A DNA stretch of 64,000 bases from Escallonia rubra. Taxonomy: Eukaryota; Streptophyta; Magnoliopsida; Escalloniales; Escalloniaceae. The stretch lies in NCBI GenBank assembly GCA_033065855.1, contig JAVXUO010002601.1, positions 186,001 to 250,000 on the forward strand. Reading direction: 5' to 3'. Shown here one piece after another: positions 36,179-47,465 of this stretch (the stretch's first letter is position 1; each line of letters opens with the position of its first letter). Position numbers and translations under genes: made by a program. The notes beneath the pieces are model-generated. The model saw only the letters and a program-made list of their open reading frames with translations. It was not told the origin of the DNA and did no database searches.

Positions 36179-36767
36179 ATTGGAGCTACATGCTCACCCT
36201 TCGGTGGTGAAGGCCTTGAGCGAGGGGGATATGCTCTTGATTGGTTTGAAAGGACCTTGTAATTTCAGAGAGGATATTGTCGCAGTAGCCATTCGGGAGC
36301 AAACAGCAAGGATTGTTGATCTTGACAGCTTTGTGAGGGAGATCCTTGGTAGGGAGTTTGATAAGGATGAAGCGGGGGCGAGAAAGTCTTGGGAGATGCT
36401 CACCAAAATGGTGATGGTCTCGAATGTTGCAGATTTTACCGCAAGCTGGGTTTGTGGACAAGATGGCTAAAGGTGGGAGCGAGGAGGTGATCAAGGAAGC
36501 TATCTGGGATATGATTCCGGGTTGATCATGGAGATGGCCAACAAGTTGGATGCACGATCATGGAGATGGCCAACAAGTTGGATGCACTGCTGATAGAGGG
36601 GGGTATTAACCCTGCATCTCTCGCTCTACCGAAAGCATAGGCATCTCCCGACACTGAAGAAAATGGCTAGGCTTGCTAAAGAAGTTCAAGAGTTTCCTCT
36701 TTGGTGGGGGTGGAGGGAATGGTGGGCCAGGCCCCTATGACTTCATTTGAAGTTTTTCTTTTATGTC
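36179..36767 (+). pseudogene. Captured coding fragment, left arm of the large inverted repeat
   Basis: The plus-strand frame reads LHAHPSVVKALSEGDMLLIG, then LKGPCNFREDIVAVAIREQ, then ARIVDLDSFVREILG, then DEAGARKSWEMLTKMVMVSN. I do not recognise the family. Helix-like charged segments dominate and no membrane segment is seen. There is no promoter or start codon specific to it. A 32 bp tandem duplication (36524-36555 and 36556-36587) and a small deletion just before it break the frame relative to the right arm. Confidence 0.7.
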
Positions 36768-37383
36768 CAGAAAGTCTCCAGGTTTAGCCATATGAGGAAC
36801 TTCCTTGACATAAAAGAAAAACTTCAAATGAAGTCATAGGGGCCTGGCCCACCATTCTTTCCACCCCCAGCAAAGAGGAAACTCTTGAACTTCTTTAGCA
36901 AGCCCCAGCCATTTTCTTCGGTGTCGGGAGATGCCTATGCTTTTGGCAGAGCGAGAGATGCAGGGTTAATACCCCTCTCTATCAGCAGTGTATCCAACTT
37001 GTTGGCCACCTCCATGATCAACCCGGAATCATATCCCATCGCATCCCAGATAGCTTCCTTGATCACCTCCTCGCTCCCACCTTTAGTCATCTTTCTTGTC
37101 CACAAACTCAGCTGAGCGTGCGGTAAAATCTGCAACATTCGAGACCACCACCATTTTGGTGAGCATCTCCCAAGACTTTCTCGCCCCCGCTTCATCCTTA
37201 GCAAACTGCCTACCAAGGATCTCCCTCACAAAGCTGTCAAGATCAGCAATCCTTGTTGTTTGCTCCTGAATGGCTACTGCGACAATATCCTCTCTGAAAT
37301 TACAAGGCCCTTTCAAACCAATCAAGAGCATATCCCCCTCGCTCAAGGCCTTCACCACCGAAGGGTGAGCATGTAGATCCAAT
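36179..37383. repeat. Long inverted repeat: arms of about 580 bp, loop of 39 bp
   Basis: The left arm (36179-36767) and right arm (36807-37383) are reverse complements with few differences. The inner stem reads GAAGTTTTTCTTTTATGTC against GACATAAAAGAAAAACTTC and the loop is 36768-36806. A transcript in either direction would fold into a hairpin of about 580 bp. No transposon termini or target-site duplication were found at its outer ends, and the left outer end coincides with a breakpoint shared with duplicon copy 1. Confidence 0.85.
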
Positions 37384-37508
37384 ACCTTCGGTGGAAGGTT
37401 ATCCACCTCCTTAAGAAATACCTTTGCATTCATCTTACCACGGAGCAAAGAACCAACACGAAATATTCTTGTCGCCATCGCTGTAATAAACAAAGCAAAA
37501 ATATACAC
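36807..37508 (-). pseudogene. Captured coding fragment, right arm of the large inverted repeat plus N-terminal extension
   Basis: The minus strand opens with MATRIFRVGSLLRGKMNAKV and FLKEVDNLPPKVLDLHAHPS, then continues as in the left arm. It extends about 125 bp further at the protein N-terminus than the left arm does. Near 37095 a 4 bp insertion relative to the left arm shifts the frame to a stop; the C-terminal part (GGSEEVIKEAIWDAMGYDSG) continues in another frame. It is therefore a pseudogene. The function is unknown. Confidence 0.7.
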
Positions 37509-37760
37509 ACGTTATTTAAAACTCAAACAAAGTTCCAAGAAAAAAATACATATGGTGAACGCCTCAACCAAAAATCAAAACCGATTTCAAATCAATCATT
37601 GCTGAGTCCATAACCATCGCTAATCCGAACGCCTCAATTTCATTCAAAATCAAATAATATGCTCATTAATGTAAAAGCCCCCCACCCAACCCAACCACCA
37701 GCCTCCTACAGGGTAATTACCTTAAGGATTTTTTGGGAGCTTGGGTAATTACGTTAAGGA

Positions 37761-40333
37761 TTTTTGGGTGAAGCTCCTCATTTCTCTTGACACGATACAA
37801 AAGATGACTTCTCCCGACTTAACAATACACCCTGATCTTGTCGCTTCTTTCAAAGATTGAACAGTACTAAGTATTAACAGTTTGAAAACCACTCCTGTGC
37901 TGCCGAATCCTATAGCTAAGCAGAGACCGAGAAAATAGAAATTAACATACAGCAAGTACCAACATAGAAACGGATTTTACCGAAGTAAGAGGGGCACAAT
38001 TATGGATTTTATCTTCCTTTTCGTGAAACAGCAGAAGGGACCACTAAAATAAAAGTTGAAAACTCCAATCCAGGTGTAAATTGAAACGCACAAGGTGTAA
38101 ACTGCTACTTTAATGCAAAGGTTGCCATTATTAGATAATCATAGTAAAATGTAGCACCCTTAACCAAATAAAAAACACTAAAATACACAGCATTTTAAGC
38201 AAATGCAGACCAAAAAAGCAAACACGTTTGGTCAAAAAGGTAATTACGTTAAGGACTTTTGGATGAAACTCCTCATTTCTCTTCACACGATACAAAAGAT
38301 GACCTCTCCCGACTTAACAATACTTCCGGATATTGTCGCTCCCTCCGAGACGAGTCTTTCAAAGATTGAACAGTATTAACAGTATGAAAACCCCTCCTGT
38401 GGCGCCGAATCCTATAGCTAAGCAGTGACCGAGAAAATGGAAATTAACATACAGCAAGTACCAGCATAGACACGGATTTTACCAAGGTAAGAGGGCCACC
38501 ATTATGGATTTTATCTTCCTTTTCGGGAAACAGCAGAAAGGACCGCTAAAACAAAAGTTGAAAACTCCAATCCAGGTGTAAATTGAAATGCGCAAGGTGT
38601 AAACTGCTACTTTAATGCAAAGGTTGCCATTATTAGATAATCATAGTAAAATGTAGCACCCTTAACCAAATAAAAAACACTAAAATACACAGCATTTTAA
38701 GCAAACCAAAAAAGCAAACATGTTTGGTCAAAAAGGTAATTACATTAAGAATTTTTAGGTGAAGCTCCTAATTTCTCTTCACACGATACAAAAGATGACT
38801 TCTCCCGACTTAACAATACTCCTGGATCATGTCGCTCCCTCCGAGACGAGTCTTTCAAAGATTGATCAGTATTAACAGTATGAAAACCCCTACTGCGGCG
38901 CCGAATCCTATAGCAAAGCACTGACCGATAAAATAGAAATTAACATACAGCAAGTACCAGCATAGACACGGATTTTAACAAGGTAAGAGGGGCACCATTA
39001 TGGATTTTATCTTCCTTTTTGTGAAACAGCCGAAAGGACCGCCAAAACAAAAGTTGAAAACTCAAATCGCACCATTATGGATTTTATCTTCCTTTTCGTG
39101 AAACGGCAGAAAGTACCGTTAAAACAAAAGTTGGAAACTCCAATCCAGGTGTAAATCGAAACGCACAAGGGGTAACTGCTACTTTAATCCAAAGATAATC
39201 ATAGTAAAATGTAGCACCTCAACCAAATAAAAAACACTAAAATGCACAGCATTTTAAGCAAATGCGGACCAAAAAAGCATACACGTTTGGTCAAAGGATT
39301 TTTTGGTGAAGCTCCTCATTTCTCTTCACACGATACAAAAGATGACTTCTCCCGACTTAACAATACTCCCGGATCTTGTCGCTCCCTCCGATACGAGTCT
39401 TTCAAAGATTGAACAGTATTAACAGTATGAAAACCCTAGCTAAGCACTTATCAGTAGAAATTAACATACAGCAGGGGCGGAGCCCAAGCATGACCAGGGG
39501 GGGCCATGGCACCCCCCCCCCCCCCACCCCCACCCCACCCTATAGTTTGAGATTTTTTCTTTGCTGTCTTAAATAATAGATAAATATGTTTAAAATATTT
39601 ACTAAAATGTCAATATATTATAAATGAATGTATTAGAGTTTCATTTTGTTATGTTATTTAATTTTTTGTGCCGCCGGCCGTTATAGTCTTTATCTTGTCC
39701 GTTCCTTTGTCCATCTTCATTCTTTCAAATTATAAATCACCATATTATAAAGAAAACACTAATAGAAAGGTTAGTTAATTTTTTTTTTTTTTAGTTTAAA
39801 TTCTTATAATATGTTATACATAACTATTGTCATCATACAATTGGTAATCGCACTAATAATACATATGTACAATAAGAGTTAAGTTTAATTCATCCAAGAT
39901 TAATAATTTGTTGTTGACTAACTTTATCAAGTTAAATAAATCAGTATAAATAGTGATATTATATGATTATTAGTCAAATTGAGCAAATCTATTTTACATT
40001 TAACGTATTCAATCGTAACGCGAATTCTTTTATGTTAGGCGTCAATTTTTTTTATGATTTTTGGTCCCCCGGTTGAACTTCCTGGATCCGCCCCTGACAT
40101 ACAGCATAGACACGGATTTTACTGAGGGTAGAGGAGCATCATTATGGATTCTATCTTCCTTTTCGTGAAAAGGCAAAAAGGACCGATAAAATAAAAGTAG
40201 AAAATTCCAATCCAAGTGTAAATCAAAACGCACAAGGTGTAAACTGCTACTTTAATCCAAAGGTTCCAAAATAGTAAAATGTAGCGCACACCCTTAACCA
40301 AATTAAAAACACTAAAATGCACAGCATTTAAAA
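37761..40333 (+). repeat. Tandem repeat of about 400-550 bp units, four copies
   Basis: Unit starts marked by TTTTTGGGTGAAGCTCCTCA or variants lie near 37761, 38257, 38752 and 39300. Shared landmarks in order: ACACGATACAAAAGATGACT, CTTTCAAAGATTGAACAGTA, AATTAACATACAGCAAGTAC, ATGGATTTTATCTTCCTTTT, AACTCCAATCCAGGTGTAAA, ATAGTAAAATGTAGCACC, CACAGCATTTTAAGCAAATG. Unit 3 carries an extra internal copy of the ATGGATTTTATC segment. Unit 4 is shortened and split by a hAT-like element (39472-40096). No reading frame is conserved between units. Confidence 0.85.
39472..40096. mobile_element. hAT-like non-autonomous element, 625 bp, with 8 bp target-site duplication
   Basis: It begins CAGGGGCGGAGCC and ends GGATCCGCCCCTG, an imperfect 13 bp terminal inverted repeat. 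It is flanked by identical 8-mers ACATACAG at 39464-39471 and 40097-40104. Neighbouring tandem units carry an uninterrupted ACATACAG site, so the insertion point is confirmed by comparison. The interior is AT-rich apart from a C-tract near 39510, with no transposase. An 8 bp duplication fits hAT. Confidence 0.8.
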
Positions 40334-41337
40334 TGCTGAATAAAAGAGCAGAGACTTGAGTCCACAATCCAACAATCCAAGAGAAGGGGAAGGAAGAATG
40401 TGTACCTTCAGTTCAGGTTCAGGGAGGTAGAAATCGGGCATGCGGTGCACACTAATGGTCTTTATATAGTGCTGTCTTTAGGGTTTAGGGCTCATGGCTA
40501 TCAGATTATGGGCCTGCCCTGAGAAAAGCCCAAATTTAACACTCAAACTCCCAAAATTCAGGCATGATCTCGTTGCAAGTCTAAGTCTTGATGAAGTGTA
40601 AGACGGAAGTTTGGGTCGCTAACATATTACAAAAACGAAAGACCGTCGCGTCGGTATTTTCTACAAATTATAGTTTTTGAAAACACTGTAATTTTTTATA
40701 AAAACTCCGGACTTGGGCTCAGTCGTATAAAAATGGTTCACGAAAACGGTTGTATTTTATAAAAACTCCGGATATTGCCATAATTTATATATAATAAAAA
40801 AAACGGTTGTATTTTATAAAATTTACAGAAAAAGAAAAAGCAATGTTATGTGTAGAAAAAGTGAATGTCGCTAAAAAAGTAAATAAAATCTTACCATACG
40901 GCAATCACTTTTACCGCCCGTCTGTTTGGTAATCGGCGATGGAACTAAAATTGCGACTTTAAACAACAGATCCGGTGAATAAGAATCAGAATTGATAGGA
41001 AGGAATTGGGGATGGAGGAGATCTGAGACATTGGTGGTTGTGGTGGCTGGCCGTGGATCCACGGCTCGCTGCGGCAAACGCGGCTCCATCTCGATCTTTG
41101 GATCTCCCGGCGATGGAAAAGCCTTAAGAGATCTGTACATGGTAGGATGGAAAAGCCTTAAGAGATAGAACGTAATCGGCGATGGAAAAGCTGCACGGTT
41201 ACGCCGGCAACGGCGGCCGGCGGCAACGGCGGCGGGCGGCAACGCCGGGTTGTGTGTACGGTGGTTGACTAAAGAGGAGGAAGAGAGAAGTTTAGAAGTT
41301 TAGGACAGAGGGTGTGGTGAGAAGTGGAGCCTCTCTT

Positions 41338-41979
41338 GAAAACACTGTAATGGATTACGACTTGCAATGGTGGTTGTCGGTGGTTTACAATCTCCAAGAG
41401 TTCAGAATTTTTGAAAACACTGTAATTTTGAAGTAGCAAGTAGGGTTTCAGAGGTTATTACGCACCCTATCTTGTTTCACATACGTAATGTAAAGAGCGG
41501 CTAACAAAAGATCGTCTAGGCCACGCGCTCAACAAAAGGATGCGTTATTAGCGACGAAAGTTTACATTTATTCGTATTTTTGAAATAATTGGCCAAAAAT
41601 TATATTTTATCATTATGTAAAATTATCATTTGTATTTGCATAGGCAGTATCTATTCTTCAAAACTTCCGAAATACATCATCAGAAACTACTATATCCAAA
41701 TATTATTTATTTATCGTTAACAATTTTCACTATCATAATCCTTATTACTTACTTTTAATGGTTGATCTATAGCGCCTTTAGACTTGAACAAGTGCCGGCC
41801 CCCCAATGAAATGTAGTTATCTCGGAGTTGTCACAATAAATGTAGTGTATCTCGACTGTTGAGATGAATTCTGGCTCGGAGATTCATGGATTCGTATAAG
41901 AGCGTGATGGAGATATCGATTACTGACGACTTGCAATGGTGGTTGTCGGTGGTTTACAATCTCCAAGAGTTCAGAATTT
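41338..41979 (+). repeat. 54 bp duplicated segment with microhomology-type flanks
   Basis: A 54 bp sequence beginning ACGACTTGCAATGGTGGTTG occurs identically at 41357-41410 and 41926-41979. The left copy is sandwiched between direct repeats GAAAACACTGTAA at 41338-41350 and 41413-41425. It therefore looks like filler DNA copied from the right-hand site during break repair. Confidence 0.7.
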
Positions 41980-44042
41980 GGATTAGTAGAGTTTCGTCAG
42001 GTGTTGCTTTGTAGTAAGTTGTAGCCTTGTACGTTAATTGGGCGTTGCCTAGTATTAATGTGATAACGAATTGGTGATAAGGTAGATGATTAGATCACGA
42101 GGAATAAAGGCATTGTTGAAGTAGAAGGAATGTATGTTAGGAATTCCAAAGATAGATAACAGGTACATCGAATATATGACTTCTTCTTCTTTTTTCTCAA
42201 TAAAAAGTGGATGTTTTGCTTGAAATCTATGCCACTCCTTTTTGGACTTATTACTTTATAGACGTCGCTTGCGCAACGGTCACTCCACTCTAGAAAGAAA
42301 ATATTACTTTGCTACCTTTATATTGGACGACACTCTCCTAAGGAGAATCCATTCGGTGGAAGTCAATGAGTTGAATCAACGAGACACGGGACATTAAAAG
42401 GAAGAGTGATTTTTTCTTAAATACCATATTTCTTCTGCAATTTTTAAGGTTCATGAGACATCCTCTGACATACGACTAACTTAGGTTGAAAAAGTTATTT
42501 GCTACTTTATAAAACATGAATGTGCTCAAAATGCTTTTGATGAATAATTTAAATACAATCCTGGATGCACCCCTACGTTTTTATCGCTCAATTTCAAGCC
42601 AAATGGCCTTGATAAGGTAGAGTCAGCATAGTATGATTGAGATTAGGACTCTCAATGAGCCAACATGATTATAAATAGGATGGCATATTGCCATATTGTG
42701 CCTTTTATAGATTGCTCGTGTTTTTTATTCGATATGTTTCTTAATTAGTATCTTCTCTATTTATAAAAAAAAAGGCTCTCTCACGTGCCCACACCCACAC
42801 ACACAAGAACAATCCTATGCTGCTATATGCATTTATGCATCTTTCTGTGATTTATGGTCTGTAAGGATTCTTTTAACGGATAGGAGATGCGACAATGGGT
42901 TTGGACAGGCAATGGCGAGTATAGTGGTGGGTTTGGTGTGGTGGATGGTGGTGATTGACAACGGCTGTTGAAGGGTGGTGGTTGTTGCAGCATAGATTGA
43001 GTCGCCTGTTTATCAAGCACATTAAAGACGTCCTTAATAATTCCTGTTGTCGATGAACACGCTTGATGTTACTCCTAACCTCAACCTCAAGGAGTAAAGA
43101 GATATATTTGTCAGGAAAAAAAAAAGCCTGAGCGAAAGTAACCAAATGATGGCTTAATATTTTAGAATCTTGTTCGTATACTTAATAAAACTTCAAATTA
43201 CATATTGGTAGCCGAACAACAGTTGAAAAAATAAACAACAATGAGTTCTCTCCGGTATTTAGCTTGTAAGCTAAATCAGGAACACTTGCATCTAATTCAG
43301 AGGTCTTATTTGAATGACGAAGAGGCAATAGGCAAGCCAATAACACTGATAAGCAAAGGGAACCAAGAGGAATTTTGTGTTAATATATGGAAGAAATGCA
43401 ACTAACTGTTTTTCAATTTTGTTTTGTAACCATTATTATCTGAACGGAGACCAGTTGATTCAATCACAAACCGATAGCTTCACTACTTCAGTTCGCCTTT
43501 TGGATCAGATATCTAGTAGAATTGGCAAGAACCGGGAGTACTGCCATTATTTCAGAAAAAACCAAGATGTGTCGAGTGATTAGACCGATCCAGCAAAGCC
43601 CCGCAAACTTCTCAATTGAGTTGTCACGGCAAAGTTTCAAACATGGAAGGGACTTATGGATGGAATACCAAAACCAATGTTGGGTGTTGAGCCCCTCAAC
43701 CAAGTGTTCATTATGTCAAAATGCAACGATATGCCTGTAACATCGTAGATACAAGTCAAAATACGTCTGAATGATGTTTCTTGTATATAATAAGTAAAAC
43801 AATTGAAATGATTGAATGGATGGTTGGCCTAACAAACCGTGAGCCAGTCTCTCGAAGAGGACGGGGGCCAATCCGATTTTTATAATCGTGTTTGTAATTA
43901 AGATGCTGGCAGGGTATCATAGAATTTCTAATAGGGTTGCTGGAAGTGGGCAAAGTTTTAAGACTAGGGTTTTGTCATCCCCCCCTTCCCCCCTAGCTTG
44001 GTGCCTGTGATGGGTTGTGGTCTTGGCGGTGGCGAAGTTTTG
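41451..44042. other. Intergenic DNA to the right of duplicon copy 2
   Basis: AT-rich sequence without a recognised gene. It contains simple repeats (CAC-rich near 42786-42804), a GGTGGT-rich stretch near 42900-42990 and a C-tract near 43980. It includes the right-hand copy of the 54 bp duplicated segment. Short ORFs near 43377-43740 overlap on both strands and show no recognisable content. Confidence 0.5.
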
Positions 44043-44291
44043 AAACTACAAAATGTGGTGAAGTTTTTCTCACTCATATTATTAGAAAGTGAGATTAACA
44101 CTAAATAGTTTTTAGTTCAAGAACTAACTTGGGCTGATCCAAGACCCTTAACAGTATTTAGATTAGACACACTGTTAAACTTACAAGTAGGAACATAGAA
44201 AAATGTCATTTAACAATTGGTCTCTCAGCTGTATACAGCAACCTTTTTTTTTTACTTCTTTTGCATGTCCAGAGCAATTATGGGCCTCATT

Positions 44292-45981
44292 TTACGAAGA
44301 AAACCAGGCCGCAAAGAAACCTTTGATACTCTTCTCAACATAACACTTTTTTAGTGGTTCTCTGAAGACGTCACACTTGGAGCTATCTATTCCATGCCTT
44401 CTCATACACTGCATTGTCAACCAAAAATCACACCAAATGTTGATAGAACAAAAATCCAAGGATAGTATAATAAACTTTCTCCAATAAGTTACCGCTAGTG
44501 TAAATATCATCTTAAGAACTAGGCCTCCGTTGTACGTTGAGCAGGTCTTAGATCGAGTTCCAAGTAGAAACTAAATTACAGTCATAAGATATTTTAAAAG
44601 CCGTAGGGTTTGACCCTCACCTCTCCCAAACCCTTACCCACTTTGTATTCTCGATGAATAGCAGTAATAGCGCAAGCAGCAAGTAGGGTAATTCCGCACC
44701 CTTCACAAAAATAATGCCTGGTGCAAATTTGCCAGTTCTATTTCTTACTCCTCTGCCTAACAGCAGTATCAATTTCTCTACCCATGGCAACAGAAGATCA
44801 CCAGCAACCCAACGATCAACAACATCGCTCTATCCATGACATATTCAATATTTTTTAGATGTCTCCATTGGGATTTAACCAACCACGGCCCATGAGCAAT
44901 TCCATGGGAAACTATGGTCAATTGGAACCACCGTTGCAGTATTGAAGGAAAATAGCGAGCAAACCGACTCCTCATACCCATAATGCGCCAACACCACCAC
45001 CGCTCTCTATTTCACAACAAAAAAGCCAATCTCTTCTCCTTCAAATTGCACATACATGCTCCTAGATCCATAAATCTATGCAGTTAAATACCATCACTGA
45101 TTTGTTTTGGCATCTGCATTCTTGCCTGTGGGGAAAGATGGTGCGGCTGGTGCAAATGATGAGGCTGGTTTTGCATGGTAGTCCTGTAGTAAACTGTTGC
45201 GGGGTTTGAGGGTGGTGCTGGGTTTGAACAAGGATAGAAAGAACCCAGGAGAGGGATAGTCAATAGAAAAGAGGGAGGGAGGGAGAAGGGGTCAAGAGGG
45301 ACGTTCGGTAAGTATTGTTGTGATTGGGTGCAGAATAAGCAAAAGGATACCTTCTAAAATCTAAAGTGGCCAATGTAGGTCAAGGTTTCACCTGTTATGA
45401 ATTAGAATACTCAAAACCAACCAAAAAGTTTTTAAGTGATGCAATTTTGAACTTTGGTACTCTGCCATAGACTGTACTCACGGTATTGGCACGTAGGTTA
45501 AGTACATGAAGAAAGATTTAACAAAATATAAGGCCACTCCATATAAGCTGTATTTAAAAACTCTTATTGATTCTCCAGGAGGCTTTGGAATCTATATGAA
45601 GCAATTATTTTCCTTAAGAAAGTACAACAAACAGAGGCACTTTACCTTTCTATAGCAACGAATAACATCACTGCACCAATTAGGACCATGTTTCCTTGTG
45701 TACCCCAGGTAAGAAATCAAATCAAGAAAGCCTGCCTTAGCTGCCTCCTTAGTCAACCTTTCTTCAGTTTCTGCAGAGAATGAAACCAAATTTGGAATAA
45801 ATTGGAACATACATGAAGGGGAATATGCTCATAGAGCTTTTTAACTTCTAAGTCAAACACACAATCATGACTCACTCACAGCCCCTCCCACACTAAATTT
45901 TATTTATTTTGTGGGAGGGCTGGTAGGATAGCAGCACTCACCCTCTCGATCGAAGGACCAGGAATATGAACCTGGTGGCAT
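44292..45981 (-). CDS. Twin CX9C (CHCH-type) small protein, left copy
   Basis: Three coding exons on the minus strand, 45981-45942, 45770-45646 and 44408-44292, join in phase to give 93 residues starting MPPGSYSWSFDREETEERLT and ending FFAAWFSS. Across the second junction the spacing is C-x9-C-x10-C-x9-C (WCSDVIRCYRKC ... KCDVFREPLKKC), the twin CX9C pattern of mitochondrial intermembrane-space proteins that fold through disulfide relay and often serve respiratory-complex assembly. That placement is by motif only; the specific family is not recognised. The protein is 86-90% charged or polar outside the cysteines by impression, with no signal peptide. Relative to the right copy it has diverged at the N-terminus and tail. 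The leader exon of the right copy is absent here, so expression is doubtful. Confidence 0.6.
44640..45320. other. Intronic ORF-like insert shared by both CX9C gene copies
   Basis: Within the last intron, the plus strand reads MATEDHQQPNDQQHRSIHDI and, after a stop, SPLGFNQPRPMSNSMGNYG, with more stops later. The matching stretch in the right copy (48985-49760) keeps the RPMSNSMGNY wording in a 72-codon ORF. This looks like a decayed piece of a Gln/Asn/Pro-rich regulatory protein N-terminus. The parent gene was not recognised. It predates the tandem duplication because both copies have it. Confidence 0.35.
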
Positions 45982-47465
45982 ACCTGAAGAAAGGCACCAG
46001 CAGGTAAGATTTTTTTTAAATAATTGCAAAATGCGAGAAGTCTATAAGTTATTTTAATACCAGGACACTTAAAATTGGCTGAAGCAATGTTCCTAAGGCA
46101 GTAGTGGATATGTTTGGCTCTGCCGAAACATATACCTAGGTATAGCCCCAACCCCACAAGATAGGTTTCCTGGAAAATCATGGTGTATCATGATTCCTTA
46201 AGGCAGAACATGTGGCAAGTCTAAAAAATGCACGCACATCCACAATCACAACGTGGAATACTTGAAGCAAAAAACACAAGCAGTCGACAGTTACCAAGAG
46301 AAGAAATATTACTGACGACAGCCACAAAAATTTGGCCTCATTCTAATATCAGAGCAAACAGGAAAAACGCATACCAAATTAAATCCATAAAAACCAAAGC
46401 CTATGCTACAGAAACCAGGAAAAAGATAACATGAAAGTGAATATATATAGGCAGGGGCGAGGGCAGAAATTTACAGTAAGGTGATCAACATTCGGCTTTC
46501 ATGAAATTTGGCTGCACTCGTAGCAAAGATACTGGCACTAATTCAAGTCATTTGGTAACAAGGGAAAGTCTAATTCACACCATCTTATCTCTGTCCCGGT
46601 AAGTCAATTAAAAACAAAATCAGCAAGAAAATGATCAAGTACGTATAAACAAATGAGGAGTAAATTTCGAAATTATGTCAAACAAGAAAACACATTACAA
46701 ACCCCTCAACTCTGTTCCAATACTTTAGCATGAATGAGATCACAGGTGGCAAAATTAAAATATCCTTGTAATTCAGACCCTTAAATTGAAAATAAAATTT
46801 TATGAATAATTGCCAAAATAGGTGTAGCCATGAATACAAACTATTTATGGAAGTGGATTCAGAAACTCCTGAAGCATGTGGGTAAAACCATTTATCAGGT
46901 TGTCGTATATACAGAAAGTAACACCAACAACAACAAAAAAAAAGCAAAAACCTCTTTTACTTCAGAACCAGAAATATAAGGGGCGCAATTGCTCCTCATA
47001 CCTAGGCTGTGGCGTCGCATCTGAATATAGGGTTCCCCCGTCCAACAACATGATAAACCATCCGAGATCAACAAAGCAAAATCAATTACAATAACCAGTT
47101 AACCACTATACAAACATGCTAAGAAGGGGGTGGAGCTAAAGCCCGCACCCCTTTTTGTCACCAAAAGAGGTTTTACAGGCACTTTTTAAAAGGGTGTTAA
47201 TTTTGTCGGAAACAACAGAGTATGCCAATATTCTCTTCATTCCACTGGATTCACCCCTTTGACTTTTTGAGAATCTCTAGGTTAACGCAAGTAGCAATTA
47301 CAGATCAAATGAAATCTAGCGCAGGCATTTGCAAAAAGCGAAAGGGGCAAACCCGTTGGATAGGACAGAGTATCGGGCACTTATTACGAATCAAAAAAGA
47401 GATACCAAATTGCAAAAAGTTTGAGCCGAAAAAACAGGGTAAATTTAGGGTTCGCAAGCAAAAAA

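Larger units (their letters stand above)
35150..41450 (+). repeat. Segmental duplicon, copy 2
   Basis: Same block order as copy 1, which lies about 11 kb to the left and in the same orientation, but with fewer insertions. It contains a GTAGAATTGTTTTCTCAAGG block (35159), the AAAACATGAATCGGTGGCAC block (36070), the inverted repeat (36179-37383), the roughly 500 bp tandem repeats, and the block near 41040-41100 (GGCTGGCCGTGGATCCACGG). It is the better reference for reconstructing the original unit. Confidence 0.75.
44043..47465 (+). repeat. Tandem segmental duplication, left copy
   Basis: About 3.42 kb matching 48352-51838 in the same orientation along its whole length with small indels. Shared landmarks include AACAATTGGTCTCTCAGC, AAGTAGGGTAATTCCGCACC, GCTGTATTTRAAAACTCTTATTG and ATAGGGTTCCCCCGTCCAAC. 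It carries one complete coding set of the CX9C gene but not the leader exon found beyond the right copy. Confidence 0.85.
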
